Under the pieces are notes generated by a model. It did not search any database. It was given only the letters and a program-made list of their open reading frames with translations, and was not told where the DNA came from. The position numbers and the translations under genes were made by a program. From Phlebopus portentosus (lineage: Eukaryota; Basidiomycota; Agaricomycetes; Boletales; Boletinellaceae): 64,000 bases of DNA. Where the stretch lies: the NCBI GenBank assembly GCA_037892935.1, contig JAYXKI010000017.1, forward strand, positions 62,001-126,000, given 5' to 3'. Below are positions 9,920 through 21,357 of the stretch, piece after piece (positions within the stretch are counted from its first letter, which is position 1; every line of letters begins with the position of its first letter).

Positions 9920-12900
9920 ATGTCTGGATCGTCGACAAGTGATCAACCTGTTTTCCGGATTCCAGATAGCGAAGACCATGAGCGTGTCTCTGCTCTGTTT
10001 TTGGGTCCAAAGGCGGAAAACCAAGCCCTGCTGAGCCAGTGTTTCAATATTGTTGTCAGCAAACAAACTGAAGCACGGCAAGCATACTTTCCGTCCGATC
10101 CTGTACGTCCACAGTTACCCGCTGTATTGTAGTCGGGAATTTCTGATACAGCTCCACTCGCGGTCTAGAATTTTATCACGTCCGACATACAGGCGCAGAG
10201 TGCTTATGTTGCGAAAGCCCAAGAGCTCCAGGACAAGCTCGGAACTCTGCTGCAGAACCTTGGCCAGTGGTCTCTCCCCTTCTACTCGCCACGCTATAGC
10301 GCACATATGTGTGCGGATCAAACTCTGCCAGCAATCCTGGGATATCTTTCAACAATGTTCTACAATCCGAACAATGTTGCGTTTGAAGGAGGACCCTACA
10401 CTACACAGATCGAACTCATCGTCGGCGAGCAGCTTAGCGAGATGATGGGCTACGACCCGGATAAGGCTTGGGGACATATCGCATGCGATGGAACGGTGGC
10501 CAATATCGAGTCAATCTGGTAAAATGCATATGACTTGTAAGGAAAATCATGAGCTGACACTCATCATCTCTTTTTGTGTAGGGCCTGTGAGTAGTCATGC
10601 TTGCTGATTTTTGTAACTAACGCGATCTTATCTCCCGACCGTAGGTCGCAACCTAAAGTTTTATCCACTCTCTTTGCGCTCTGCAATGGAAGCAGGGGAA
10701 GACTTGGAATTCATCGCTGACTCCTTTAACGTCGAGTTGTTAGATGGGACCACAAAGCTTCTCAAGGATTGCTCCACCTGGGAGATGCTCAACTTGCCCG
10801 TGTCCGTCGTCCTGGATATTCCAGATAGACTATATTGATCAGTATTCGATATCCTCGACATATCTTGAGGGTGCCTTGAACAATCATCTTGTTCAGACCA
10901 TCGGTAAAGACGTTCTTATGCAGAAGTGGAGCATAGAACTGCAGCCTACGGTTGTAGTTCCGAGCACCAAGCATTACTCTTGGCCAAAGGGTGGTGGTAT
11001 GAATATTAATCCTTTTTTCCTAGTGTCAAAAAGACTAAGGCTCTTTATCCAGCATTAGCAGGAATAGGCTCCGACAATGTCGTCAATATCGACGTCGACG
11101 TCGACGCGCGCATGAACATTGGTAAATTGCGAGAGTATCTCATGGACTGCGCCGAGAGCAAGAGGGCAGTCTACCAAGTCGTCGCGGTGATCGGAACCAC
11201 CGAAGAAGGCGCCGTTGATCGTCTTGAGGATATTGTTAATCTCCGGGACGAACTCAAGCAGTATGGTCTCACGTTCGCCGTTCACGCCGATGCCGCATGG
11301 GGAGGATACTTTGCTACAATGTTGCCTCCGGCGGATCAGTCGCGCGCGGACCCGCCGTTCGTACCGAATGTTGGCCTGAGAACAGATACTGCCGCGCAGC
11401 TCCGTGCTCTCAAAGATACAGACAGCATTACCATTGATCCGCACAAGGCAGGATATGTTCCCTATCCCGCAGGTGGGCTCTGTTATAAGGACGGACGCAT
11501 GAGATATCAGGTCACTTGGACAGCACCATATATTGACCAGGGTAATCTCGGCGAAAACATAGGTATTTATGGTTTAGAGGGAAGGTGTGTATGCGACTGT
11601 CCAATGATTTCGCAGGACTAATGTACTGTGTTATTTAGTAAACCAGGAGCAGCTCCAGCTGCGGTTTACCTCGGGCATCAGGTTGTAGGACTGAACGCGG
11701 ACGGTTATGGCGTCCTTCTCGGAGAAGCTTCCTTTACGTGCCGCAGGGTAAGCCGCTTTAGACGTCACTGACGACCTTTTATCTAATATGCATAAAAGTT
11801 CGCCTCTCACTGGGCAACGATGTCAGACGATACAACTTCGTTCATAATCGTCCCAATGAACCGCCTTCCTGCTGAGATCCAGGACCCTTCTGACACGAAA
11901 GCAATAGAAGAACAGAAGCAGTTCATTCGAGAGCACATCATAAATGTGGCGAACGCGGACTTGGTAAACGATGCTGATGCATTGACGCTCTTGAATCAAT
12001 TGGGTTCCGATCTGAATATCAATGCATTTGCCTGCAACTTCCGCTACAGCGATGGCACGCTCAATAAAGACGTCGTGGAGGCTAATAATCTCAACCGTCG
12101 CATCTTCGAACGCTTGTCCGTGAGATCTCCTGGCCAAGATCCTCTGGCCATTCCTTTCTATGTCACTTCCACAACCTTTACGATGAAGGACTACGGAGAG
12201 TGCTGCCAGAAGTTCAAAAATAGGCTTGGTCTGGAAGGTCCACAGGATTTGTTTGTCCTTCGTAACGTCGTGATGTGTCCATTCTCCACCACGCATGGAT
12301 TCCTGCGTGAATTGACAGATTACTTCCAATCGGTCCTTGAAGAGGAAGTAGAGGTCAGTCACACTAATTTGCATCTTTTCTTATCATGCCGTGCTGAACA
12401 TGGTAAATTAGAATGCACGTAAGCGCAATGAGGAGCAGCCCGGAACGCATAACTTCATTGTTCAAGGAACTGACAGGCTGTACCTCGTTCATCTTCCTAC
12501 ATTCCACATGGCAAGTGGGAGGCGCCAGATCATTCTTACCGCTGCCCTGTCCGCAGAGGATCAGCAGAAGTACACAGATGCCAAGGCGGCGAACCCTTCG
12601 ACTGTTGTAACGCTGCGCAATGTAGATGCCATGCTGCTCGACGATATCGTGAATGGGAAAGATTTCCAAGCTACCATGTCGTTCCCCGACCAGTAAGTTG
12701 CCTTGTTCTTCGTTCTGAAGATGTTTGAATGATTGATCTCTTCGGCCGTCAGGGATATTACAGTGACAATAAATAGTGTACAGATAGTCAAGTTGCGCTC
12801 TCTGGACACGGAGGACTTCGACTCTCAGTACCCGAGGTTGATGCCGTTCTACCTATACGGAACATCTGCACAGCCGCATATCGACCATATGCTCGTTCTC

Positions 12901-13323
12901 GCCCCGAACATTCAGCTAACAGCCGGATTGGTTCAGCTCACGCTCAACGATGGCTCTTCCGTATCCGACTCCGATCTCACGACGGGTGTTATCGCTATTG
13001 CCCAGGACGTGCACGAGAGAGCAATGCAGCCGTTCGCAATCATGTCGTCTTCGCAGGTCCCAGAGACGTTCTTCTTTAAGGCCGGAACTCAGATGGCCGT
13101 GAAGATTTATCGTGACCCGTTTCCGACTTCGACTCTCGATAAGATCAGCATGGATGAGGTGACAGAGCTGTTGGGTGAAGGAAGTATTCAGATCGTTGGT
13201 GATGTATACGTGGATAGCGATAGTTTGAATGGCGACGACTCGTCGAGCGGCACGATGTCTCAAGCGACGAAGAAGGAGTGGGTCGATGCCGTTGATCAAA
13301 TGCACCAGCAGTTGAGCTCTTGA
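9920..13323 (+). CDS. PLP-dependent aromatic amino acid decarboxylase fused to a long C-terminal domain, with apparent frameshift
   Basis: Group II decarboxylase; the likely reaction is decarboxylation of an aromatic L-amino acid. Motifs are SAHMCADQTLPAILGYL, GHIACDGTVANIES, TKHYSWPKGG, the cofactor Asp in FAVHADAAWGGY, and the PLP-lysine in TIDPHKAGYVPYPAGG. A tail of about 500 residues follows from 11799. Such fused, non-canonical decarboxylases are known from mushrooms such as Psilocybe cubensis. The exon model is 9920-10102, 10193-10518, 10582-10586 (5 nt), 10645-10996, 11053-11584, 11639-11747, 11799-12353, 12412-12692 and 12753-13323. All phases agree except in the fourth exon, where one extra T near 10836 breaks the frame inside DIPDRLY/DQYSISS. 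Corrected, the product is about 970 residues. It may be a real lesion or a sequence error. A 43-nt intron (10795-10837) would also restore the frame but would remove conserved residues. Confidence 0.8.
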
Positions 13324-14628
13324 ACGTGTAACAAGAGCTAATGAATAGTCTCGTGTAACTGAAGTGTAACTGATTGAAATGATGAAATGACATGCGTCTC
13401 GTAACCCTTTTTGGTATCCTCTCGTCGGACGCTTTTCGAATATAAGTTGAGGGGCCCTAATTCGATATAGTTCACAGTCAGTACTAGTCAAGTTACTTTT
13501 CCGTATATCTTCATGACTCCCGAACGGGAAAATGCGTTTTCATCTTGTCCAATTTCATGGTCTTCGTAATAGTCTAAATGTCTATCCGATCTGAATAAAA
13601 ACATTGATGATTCTGTCACTTATATAAATAGACATGTTCTATGAGTCCCTTGACAATACTTCTAAGAATAAAACTTGCTGAAGAGACGTGAGCATACATA
13701 CAGGTGCCACAAGGTCCAAAGAACTCATTTGTGCTATTCGTTTGGAGCCATTTTGAGACCGAGCAGATGTGAGTGCATAGATAGGCGCACTTGGGTATAG
13801 CGCTGGTATCGGCCCAATGATTAGTGTACGACCTAATCCATGCGGTGGGAACAGCGATCCAAAGGCAATGGTTTGAGGTCAGTCAGAGTGTCCATCATCC
13901 AAAGCATGATATTACAGGTAACGAGATACCGTCCTCGAAGAGAGAAACATGTATACGCAAAGATGCAAAAGTAGGATTTTATGTGCTCACTGTACGTGAT
14001 TTCTAGCATAATACATATACCGTTCAACGTAGACTAAGCTTCCTAGGCACACCAATGATTCGAAATTAACATTCATTACTGATACCATAAAATATAAAAT
14101 AAAATAAAAAAACATAACCGCAATTGCAAATCGCTCGCTTATGTAATCCGCACGGGAAACATACAAAGTTATAAGGAGACGTCGCGACTGTAATTCCACC
14201 TCGAACGAAACGTGAGAATCAACCAGCAGGCACCATTGGGGTACGCACACAGAGCCGAAGGGAATAGTATTAGTGTGGTGGATATGTACAAGACTTGAGC
14301 ACGGGAGAGGGACTATCTTCCCGAAGAGAAGACTGTAAAAACATAGTGACTTGGAGGTCAGTCGAGGGGTAAATACTGTAGACGAGAAATACAGTACAGT
14401 AGTAAGTAACATACCTTCTTTTCGTCTTTCGTTTTGATTTCCTTCCGCGGCCCAGTTCTTCTCGAGATACGTAAGTAAAATGAACGTAGCGTCAGGTGAT
14501 AAGAACATTGAGGACGAAGTCATACTCATACACGAGTCTTGCAAGCCACTTTACCTCTTTTGGCTCAAAGCATGACATGCCTTATGACAGTGCATCAGAG
14601 GACCGAGTTTTCAGAATGTAATGTTGCT
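13324..14628. other. Intergenic, no convincing gene
   Basis: Contains a 185-codon minus-strand frame (13987-14544). Part of it (LLTYLEKNWAAEGNQNERRK) faintly recalls a SANT-like segment, but the rest is low-complexity and Cys/Phe-rich. I do not call a gene. Confidence 0.4.
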
Positions 14629-14926
14629 GAAGCAGCTCATCCGGGAACGCATCATAAATGTGGTAAATGCGGACCTGGCAAACGGTGCGGAGGCGATGGA
14701 AATCCTGAATAAACTAGGCTCCGATCTGAATATCAACGCATTTGCCTCAGGCTGACAACTTCCGATACTTACAGCGATGGCACGCTCAATAAAGGCGTTG
14801 TGGAGGCCGATAATCTTGACCGTCGCATCTTCGAACGCTTGTCGGTGTTATCCCCTGGCAAAGGCTCCATTCCTTTTTATGTCGCTTCTATGGCCTTCAA
14901 GATGAAGGATTATGGTGAATGCTGCC
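14629..14926 (+). pseudogene. Decayed fragment of the decarboxylase C-terminal domain
   Basis: About 300 bp closely resembles 11920-12210 of the upstream decarboxylase gene. Shared runs include CGATCTGAATATCAA, AGCGATGGCACGCTCAATAA and CGTCGCATCTTCGAACGCTT. The copy has small insertions (around GCCTCAGGCTGACAACTTC), a deletion near 14868 and no flanking exons, so it is a broken remnant, in the same orientation as the intact copy. Confidence 0.8.
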
Positions 14927-15875
14927 CTCTCTTTACCCTATTCCCTTCGTGTCATTTATATTTTCTTGAATCGTGAATCTCAAAACTTCTCAACGTGTTG
15001 TTTGAAAACATTTGGTTGATTGATCATTCGCGTGAAGTTATAGGACATCTACATTAACCCACTTTGCTATAGGTTTTTTAAATCTCCATCATCCCGGCAA
15101 GGGCAAGAGGATGATGAGAACGCGCAGAAGACGCAAAGGAACCCTGGTGCCGGTCGTAAGGAGCGACGAGAAGTTTCAAGCAAGTAAGCAAACTAACTCG
15201 TTATTGCTTTAAGAGTCCGATTCAGAGAAAACTGGTATGTATGAACGTGGAGATAAATGCACACGAGATTCAAAAAGACTCAATATTCAAAAGCTTCATT
15301 CAGAATTCAAGCACAAAAAAAAAACATGTATGGCTTTTTGAGAGATGAGGCAATTCAATGCAGTACGAAGAATGAATAACGTTGAAGAGAAGAAAGATGA
15401 GAAAGAAAGGAGTGAAAAGAAAGGTAAGGAGCGGAAGGGATTTGTATGAAATCCTAATCAATTCTGTTCTGATTGTTTGGGAGGAAGGCTGTGCGTAGGC
15501 ACGAGGTGGGTAGGCGTAGGGAAGGGGAGACGACAAACGACCTATGAGCGGGCAGAGGAGGGGACGCGACGACAACGGCAGAGGGAGACATGAAGGATCT
15601 GAGCAACTACGAGCGGGCGAAATGTCCATGCAACTAAGAGTATCCACAACGATTCATGAGATGTAGGACTAAACTAGGCAATAGTAGGGGAGAGAAAATT
15701 AAAGCGAAACAAGAGTCTTCACTACCGTAAAAAAAAACCCGCGTAAATCGTGACTAGGGAGAAATATAGAGCGTTCAAGTTCGATCGATTTTCCTGTCGT
15801 CTAATTTCAACAACAAATAACGATAGACGAACTCGGAGAGCGTCAAAGGCAGAGCCGAAAGAGGAAACGTGTCTA
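14927..15875. other. Intergenic, 3' flank of the copper radical oxidase
   Basis: No gene recognised. The last few hundred bases are probably 3' untranslated sequence of the oxidase on the minus strand. Confidence 0.45.
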
Positions 15876-18285
15876 CTACCCCTGACGCACAGGCGCGTGG
15901 GTATATGGGTCGAACTCGCCACTCGCGCTCGGTGTGGTCCTCCCGAGATCTTTATACGGACTCGGGCTGCGCAGGTCAGCGTTGCTCCCCCACATAGCGC
16001 TGTTGTTGTATGCGCCCTGGAGAGGCATCATCGTCGCATCGCTGTCACGCTGGCGCATTGTGCCCGGCATGCCCATAGAACCGGATCCGGGCATGGACGA
16101 GGCGGCAGCGGCTTCGGCCTGCTTGCGGTTCCGCATACAGATACCGATACCTGCACCGGCGAGCCCGATGAGGACGATGCCACCGACGATACCGCCGATG
16201 ATGATGCCTGTGTTGGAGGAACTGCTCGTGTCATCTGATGAAGCAGAGGAAGAGGAGCTTGAGTCTGCGGAGCCGGAGGCGCTGTCGAGCCGCGCGGAAT
16301 CTGGGAGGGAAGCGACCGAGAGGACCTCTTGAGTGCCAATTTGACCGCTCCCGACGATTCCGTACGTTCCGTTGGAGGGAACACCCTTAACTGTGACGAA
16401 GGTGAACACCGGTCCGGGTTGGAGGATATTTGGGTTCGGTGGAGGCTGGGAGACGTGCAGCACGTACGACCCGTCGGAGTTGACGGTGTAGGTGTTGTTC
16501 AGCGCGAGCGCACGTTGGCCCATGTTCATCGCGTGCGTTGTGAATCCCTGGCGCATCAACCAGACCGTCGTGTTATCCGCCGCGTCGTTCGCACTACCGG
16601 AGTACGAGTTCGCAGGGACGGTGATATTGAAGTAATCTCCGCCGTATGTGTACTGCGTGGGCACACCCTGGGGCTGTGGACGCGTGCTAGAGAAGTACGG
16701 TGGGTAGAAGATCTCGGCTTTGTACGTCGTTGGGAAGATGGTGGACGTGTTGACATCGATGTTGGGGTTCGAGCCTGCAACGAAGACGCTCGCGTCTGGA
16801 AGGAGGACCGCAGAGGAGTGGTACAGACGTGGGATGGTAGAAGCTCCGAGCCCTTCGTCGGACCAGCGCGAACCCTTGGATGCCTTGGGATTATAGATCG
16901 CGGGCGTGTAGACCGGCTCGGAGGCTAGAGACTCGCCGAAGCCCATGTCACCGAAGTTTGACGTCTCACCCGTTGCTTGCGCGTATCCGGCCGTACCATT
17001 GCGTCCACCGTTGATGACGAGAAGGGTACCATCGGGAAGAGCGATAAACTGACCCATTGTACGCGGGTCGAGCATGTCGTCATCCTGTTCGAACGCAGCT
17101 GCGCTCCCATCCGTCGGCTCAGGCGTGATCCTCTGGCAGTCCGCCGATGCACGTCGCTCCCAAGTGTTAACTCCGGGGAAAGAGTAGTCACCCCACTCCT
17201 CGTCGTTCATGTTGTTGAAACCACCGCAGAAGAGGACGGTCTGCGTGTAGTTGTCGTCTGGGAGGAGCGGCATCATCGCAGTCGCGCCCGAGGCGGGGTA
17301 CACACGGACGACGCCATTGGGCATCTCTGGCAGCTGAGTCTCCTCGTTTGTATCCGGATCCCAGATTACTAAAAAGGCGCATTAGAAGTGAAATATATCC
17401 TTTAATATTGAAACGTACTGGACGACGTGTTGGCCTGGAGGTACATCCTGCCAGAGGACAAAAGGAACGAGTGCGCGTACGAGTTGAGACCCGAAGTGTC
17501 GACCATGAACTGCATAACCTGGGCGTCTCCTCTCGACGGGAAGAACTCGTACGTCGGTTCGGCAGCGCCACCCTCATAAGCCGGGTCCGTATTCGGATAA
17601 TTGCGGTTGATGTACCCTCCATTGACGAAACCACCAATGATGGCAACGGTGCCGTCGCCGAGGGGCTCAGCGGCGGAGTACCAGCGGTCCTTCTGCATAG
17701 CTGTGACGTTCGGGTTGTCGTACCAGAGACAGTTCGAGTCCCAGGTGTCTGGGGAACCGGTACAAGGGTCGACGATACGGATGGCCTTACGGCCGTCGTA
17801 GACCCCGATTGTCGCGTCGTACGAGCCGACGAAGCCGTCGTTGACGCTGCCTAGCGCGCCCCCGGTCCCGACTGCGCCATTACCGCCGAGAGTGATGAAA
17901 GAGCCGTTGGGAAGGTGCATGCCCGAAGCGCAGAAGACGTTTGTGGTCACGTCCATAAGTGTCGTTGACCGTGATGCGATGTCATAGACGGACCCCCAGG
18001 CGGGATGGCCGTTGATCTGAGCTTCATTTGACTCTGCCTTGTCGAGGATGTAGATTTTCTCGTCGTTGCCGACGAACATCTGTGAAAACAAACGAAGTGA
18101 GCGGCTGGCCATGGCAGGGCGGGGGTTGGCGACCGGGACTGCGTGGTGTGAATACATACCATCATAGCTGAGACGAGGGTGTCACCAGCATCTTCGAACG
18201 AGCCCGCCGACTGAGCGAGGGCTGCAGTAGGAAGGAGGGCAGCTAGGAGGGCAGCGCCCTTTAGTCTGTGATGACGAGGAGCCAT
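15876..18285 (-). CDS. Glyoxal oxidase-type copper radical oxidase with C-terminal membrane anchor
   Basis: Secreted copper radical oxidases turn aldehydes or alcohols plus O2 into acids or aldehydes plus H2O2, feeding peroxidases in wood and litter decay. There are three exons (18285-18160, 18079-17419, 17368-15876) and 759 residues. The signal peptide is AALLAALLPTAALAQS. The fold's key residues are visible: a Cys in NVFCASGMHLPNG that can cross-link to the Tyr in DRWYSAAEPLGDG, the axial Tyr-His pair in RLYHSSAVLLPD, and the copper His in GFTTHAMNMGQR. After the DUF1929-like domain (IFYPPYF, VTVKGVPSNGTYG) come a Ser-rich linker, one membrane helix (IIIGGIVGGIVLIGLAGAGI) and a cytosolic tail. 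The anchor places the active domain outside the cell on the plasma membrane or wall, as in Ustilago Glo1. The specific substrate is unknown. Confidence 0.92.
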
Positions 18286-18403
18286 GATGAGGGGAGGTAG
18301 AGAGTCGTCGTCGTTGTTTAGGGAAATAAGGAGAAAGAGAGCAAGTCGTGTCGTCTGATGAAAAAGAGGGATGAGAGCAAGATAGATATGAAGATGAACA
18401 ACA

Positions 18404-18431
18404 ACGACGACGACGACGACGACGACGACGA
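18404..18431. repeat. (ACG)n trinucleotide microsatellite
   Basis: About nine perfect ACG units in the leader or promoter of the copper radical oxidase, 120 nt upstream of its ATG. Confidence 0.9.
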
Positions 18432-19956
18432 AAGAGTAACAAAGGAAAGCACTTCACACACACAATGAAAGATGAGACCTATAGCCTGGATCCCTTTTAG
18501 TAGTGTTTGGTCCCACGCCAGCCTCTCTCAGCTCAGCCGACTTCCTGCCGAATCGATCGTCAGCCGCTTTGCCGATTTCATACTTTTATTTTTACTTTTA
18601 TTTTTACTATCCATGGGAGGTGTGACTGGCCCTGCTCCCTTCCAATCAACCAGCTCTACTCCGGCGTGGCATCATTTCGCCCTCATCCGATCCGAGTTTA
18701 TCCACAACAAACGACTTTGTCCGACTTCGTTCTCTTCATCGCGGGGCAATTTATTTCTTCATTGTGACCTATTGTGACAGGGAACATGCGCGTGGATCTT
18801 CTTCCATGGCGACGTTCCAAAAGAGGGTGAACATGTCGGGAGCCGTCGTAGCGCGACGGTCTAGAAGATGATGGGAGTTATACAAACACTTGAGCGCTCG
18901 GGAGATGAACTTCCGAGCTTCAACCTCAGCTCCCGATTTTCACTTGATGCACTCCGGCTCTTCCCTTGGCTCTCCGTCGACTTTCATAAGTTACGTAGAT
19001 TTGTTTTCATTTGGCCACATTCGACTTGGCGTTATCTTGGTCGCAACGCATTAAATTGGCTGCCCAGAACTATGCAAGCAAAAAAATAAAAACTCTGTGC
19101 TCCAACTTTGCGAAGTGGATTTCTTTCGCTGTGTGCCAATCCTCATGTTGGCAGTGCGTGCGCGTTGAAGATGACGGAAATACGCGGTAGAGGGCGTGAG
19201 TGGACACGGACTTAGAAGCTCTCTCGGCCGCAAGACCCGCCGCCGCCTAGCACTCTTTTTACTTTACTGGACTGGATGGCTCTGGCCAGTCTAACACGTC
19301 TCCTATCTATGCTCTCTACGCAAGCCTCTGTATTCGGGATCCCGAATACGGATCAAACGGCCGGGTATCGTTGATATTGACGCCGTTCGCTCGCTTCCGC
19401 TTTCCGCTTTCCGTCTCTTTACTTTGTATTTAATTTGTTATCCCCTTGGGCTTTACACATCTCTTTGCATCCAATCACCTCGGCCCGTCAACCTGAAAAA
19501 AGGACTCATCTGTAAATAGACTACGGAATCATTCCGGACTCGGAAGATGCGGTGCGCCGTTTGTGGAATTTGACTGATCTGTTTGTTTGTTTTTCTCTTT
19601 GGTTTGTTCTGACCGCCGACAAAGGAGAGTTTTTTCCCACTGAAGCGTAGTACGTACGTATGTGTGATGTTTAGGACTGATGCAGAGTATTCAGAGGGAG
19701 CTGCTTTGTTTTGCTTTGGATTGTCCGATAAATCCGATTTTCTCCCATCTGTCATGGTCTATAAATAGCTTTCGGTATTCGCCCCAAGAATAAAAATAAA
19801 TCCAGCAACTAGAAAATTTTATGTAGTATGTATGTGGTTATTAGAAGAAGATACTCGGGTGATTGGCAAGAATGCGAGAGGCCGTTTGGCTATTTGTCTG
19901 TTTTGCTGAAGGGCTTTCTAGAGTCCGTAGATGCCCGTATGAACCTTACTGCCTTT
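18432..19956. other. Intergenic, no gene seen
   Basis: 1.5 kb with no frame that carries a recognisable domain. A TATA-like CTATAAATAG lies near 19750 on the plus strand but no gene follows it; the long-TIR element begins 200 bp further on. Confidence 0.45.
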
Positions 19957-20680
19957 TTGTCACTCGCGACTTCTCTGATTTTTGTCACACAGAACACCTC
20001 AAAATATAAAAATCACCGTATCTCACTCAATTCTTGACCGTTTTGCGTGATATCAGTTGCTAAATTCATAGTTTTAAGATATGTTTCAAATTCCAACAAG
20101 GATGAAGAGAAATGAGCAAAGAATGAGTGAAATATGTCACAAAAGGCCGATTTTAGACACTTCCTTCATATGCATTTTTTCCTGCCCTCAGACTGGGTGC
20201 TACAGTCCTACAGGGAAGTCCAAAATGATATAATTGCTTTATTGTAAATTTACAGACTGACTTTGAGCTGTATTCTGCATTGTATCTGCTGGTTTGATAC
20301 ATGTCTGAGCTGAGCTCAAACCTACCTTTTCTCAAGGGCCCCCAGACCTCAAAATAAATTTATTCTTAGGAAAGCTGATGCCTGTAAATTCATATAATGC
20401 CAATAGCACCACTCTGATGCAGTCTAGGTTGTTGTAGCACCCAGTCTGAGGGCAGGAAAAAATGCATATGAAGGAAGTGTCTAAAATCGGCCTTTTGTGA
20501 CATATTTCACTCATTCTTTGCTCATTTCTCTTCATCCTTGTTGGAATTTGAAACATATCTTAAAACTATGAATTTAGCAACTGATATCACGCAAAACGGT
20601 CAAGAATTGAGTGAGATACGGTGATTTTTATATTTTGAGGTGTTCTGTGTGACAAAAATCACAGAAGTCGCGAGTGACAA
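19957..20680. mobile_element. Non-autonomous DNA element with 248-bp terminal inverted repeats
   Basis: The ends read TTGTCACTCGCGACTTCT and its complement. The two arms (19957-20204 and 20433-20680) are nearly identical over 248 nt; one visible difference is C/G near 19975. A 228-bp non-coding spacer separates them. There is no transposase and no clear target duplication. The near identity of the arms suggests recent activity or gene conversion. Confidence 0.8.
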
Positions 20681-21357
20681 TACATATGAAAAAGGCAGTA
20701 ACAACTGTGGTACTCGCCAGTGCCACTTACTTCATGCACTAAGACTGCGGCTCGTCATCGTGGCCTCAATGCGCTCACCGTGCGTTGATGAACTTACAAA
20801 ATATAGGAGGGATTCATCATCTACTTATTGCTTCTTGTTCTCCTATCAGGCGATTCAGACCGGAACTGTCAGTGGTATGCCTCATCTTAGATCCTCCGGG
20901 ATAGGATGGATATCGACATACTGATGAACGTGACGGTCCGTCCGCTCTACTTAGTAAAGATAAGAGAGACGACACATAAACTCCGTTCATGTTGTATTGC
21001 ACATTTAATACCTTTTCTTTTTTCGTTGGATGCGGTGTCACCTTGTAAAAGCGCTTTCCGAATTCTCTTGAAGAATCCGCGGCGACTTGTGGATAGTGGG
21101 ATGACCTGCAAGAACAATCTTCCTAAGGACTCACGCGGGTGTGCAAGGTACGAGTCAGCTTGAGACGATTTGATCCGCCCGCTTTCCTCTGTTCTTTTCT
21201 CGCATCACTCCCGTTAATGGGACGCAATAGTGAATTGGAGATGTCCCGGATTCCATAACAGACACATGCATGTGCACAGCAAGGGATAAGAGGATCGAGA
21301 GCAGAGGCGAGGTCAACGTGTAGAGGGAAAATAAACGGATTGAAGTCATTCCCGATT
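20681..21357. other. Intergenic, no gene seen
   Basis: Short open frames only, with no recognisable domain. It is flanked by the long-TIR element and the 3' end of UTP7. Confidence 0.45.

Noticed and set aside
13987..14544. 185-codon minus-strand frame
   Set aside because: Apart from a short SANT-like stretch it is low-complexity, and no splice-linked exons with a domain were found.
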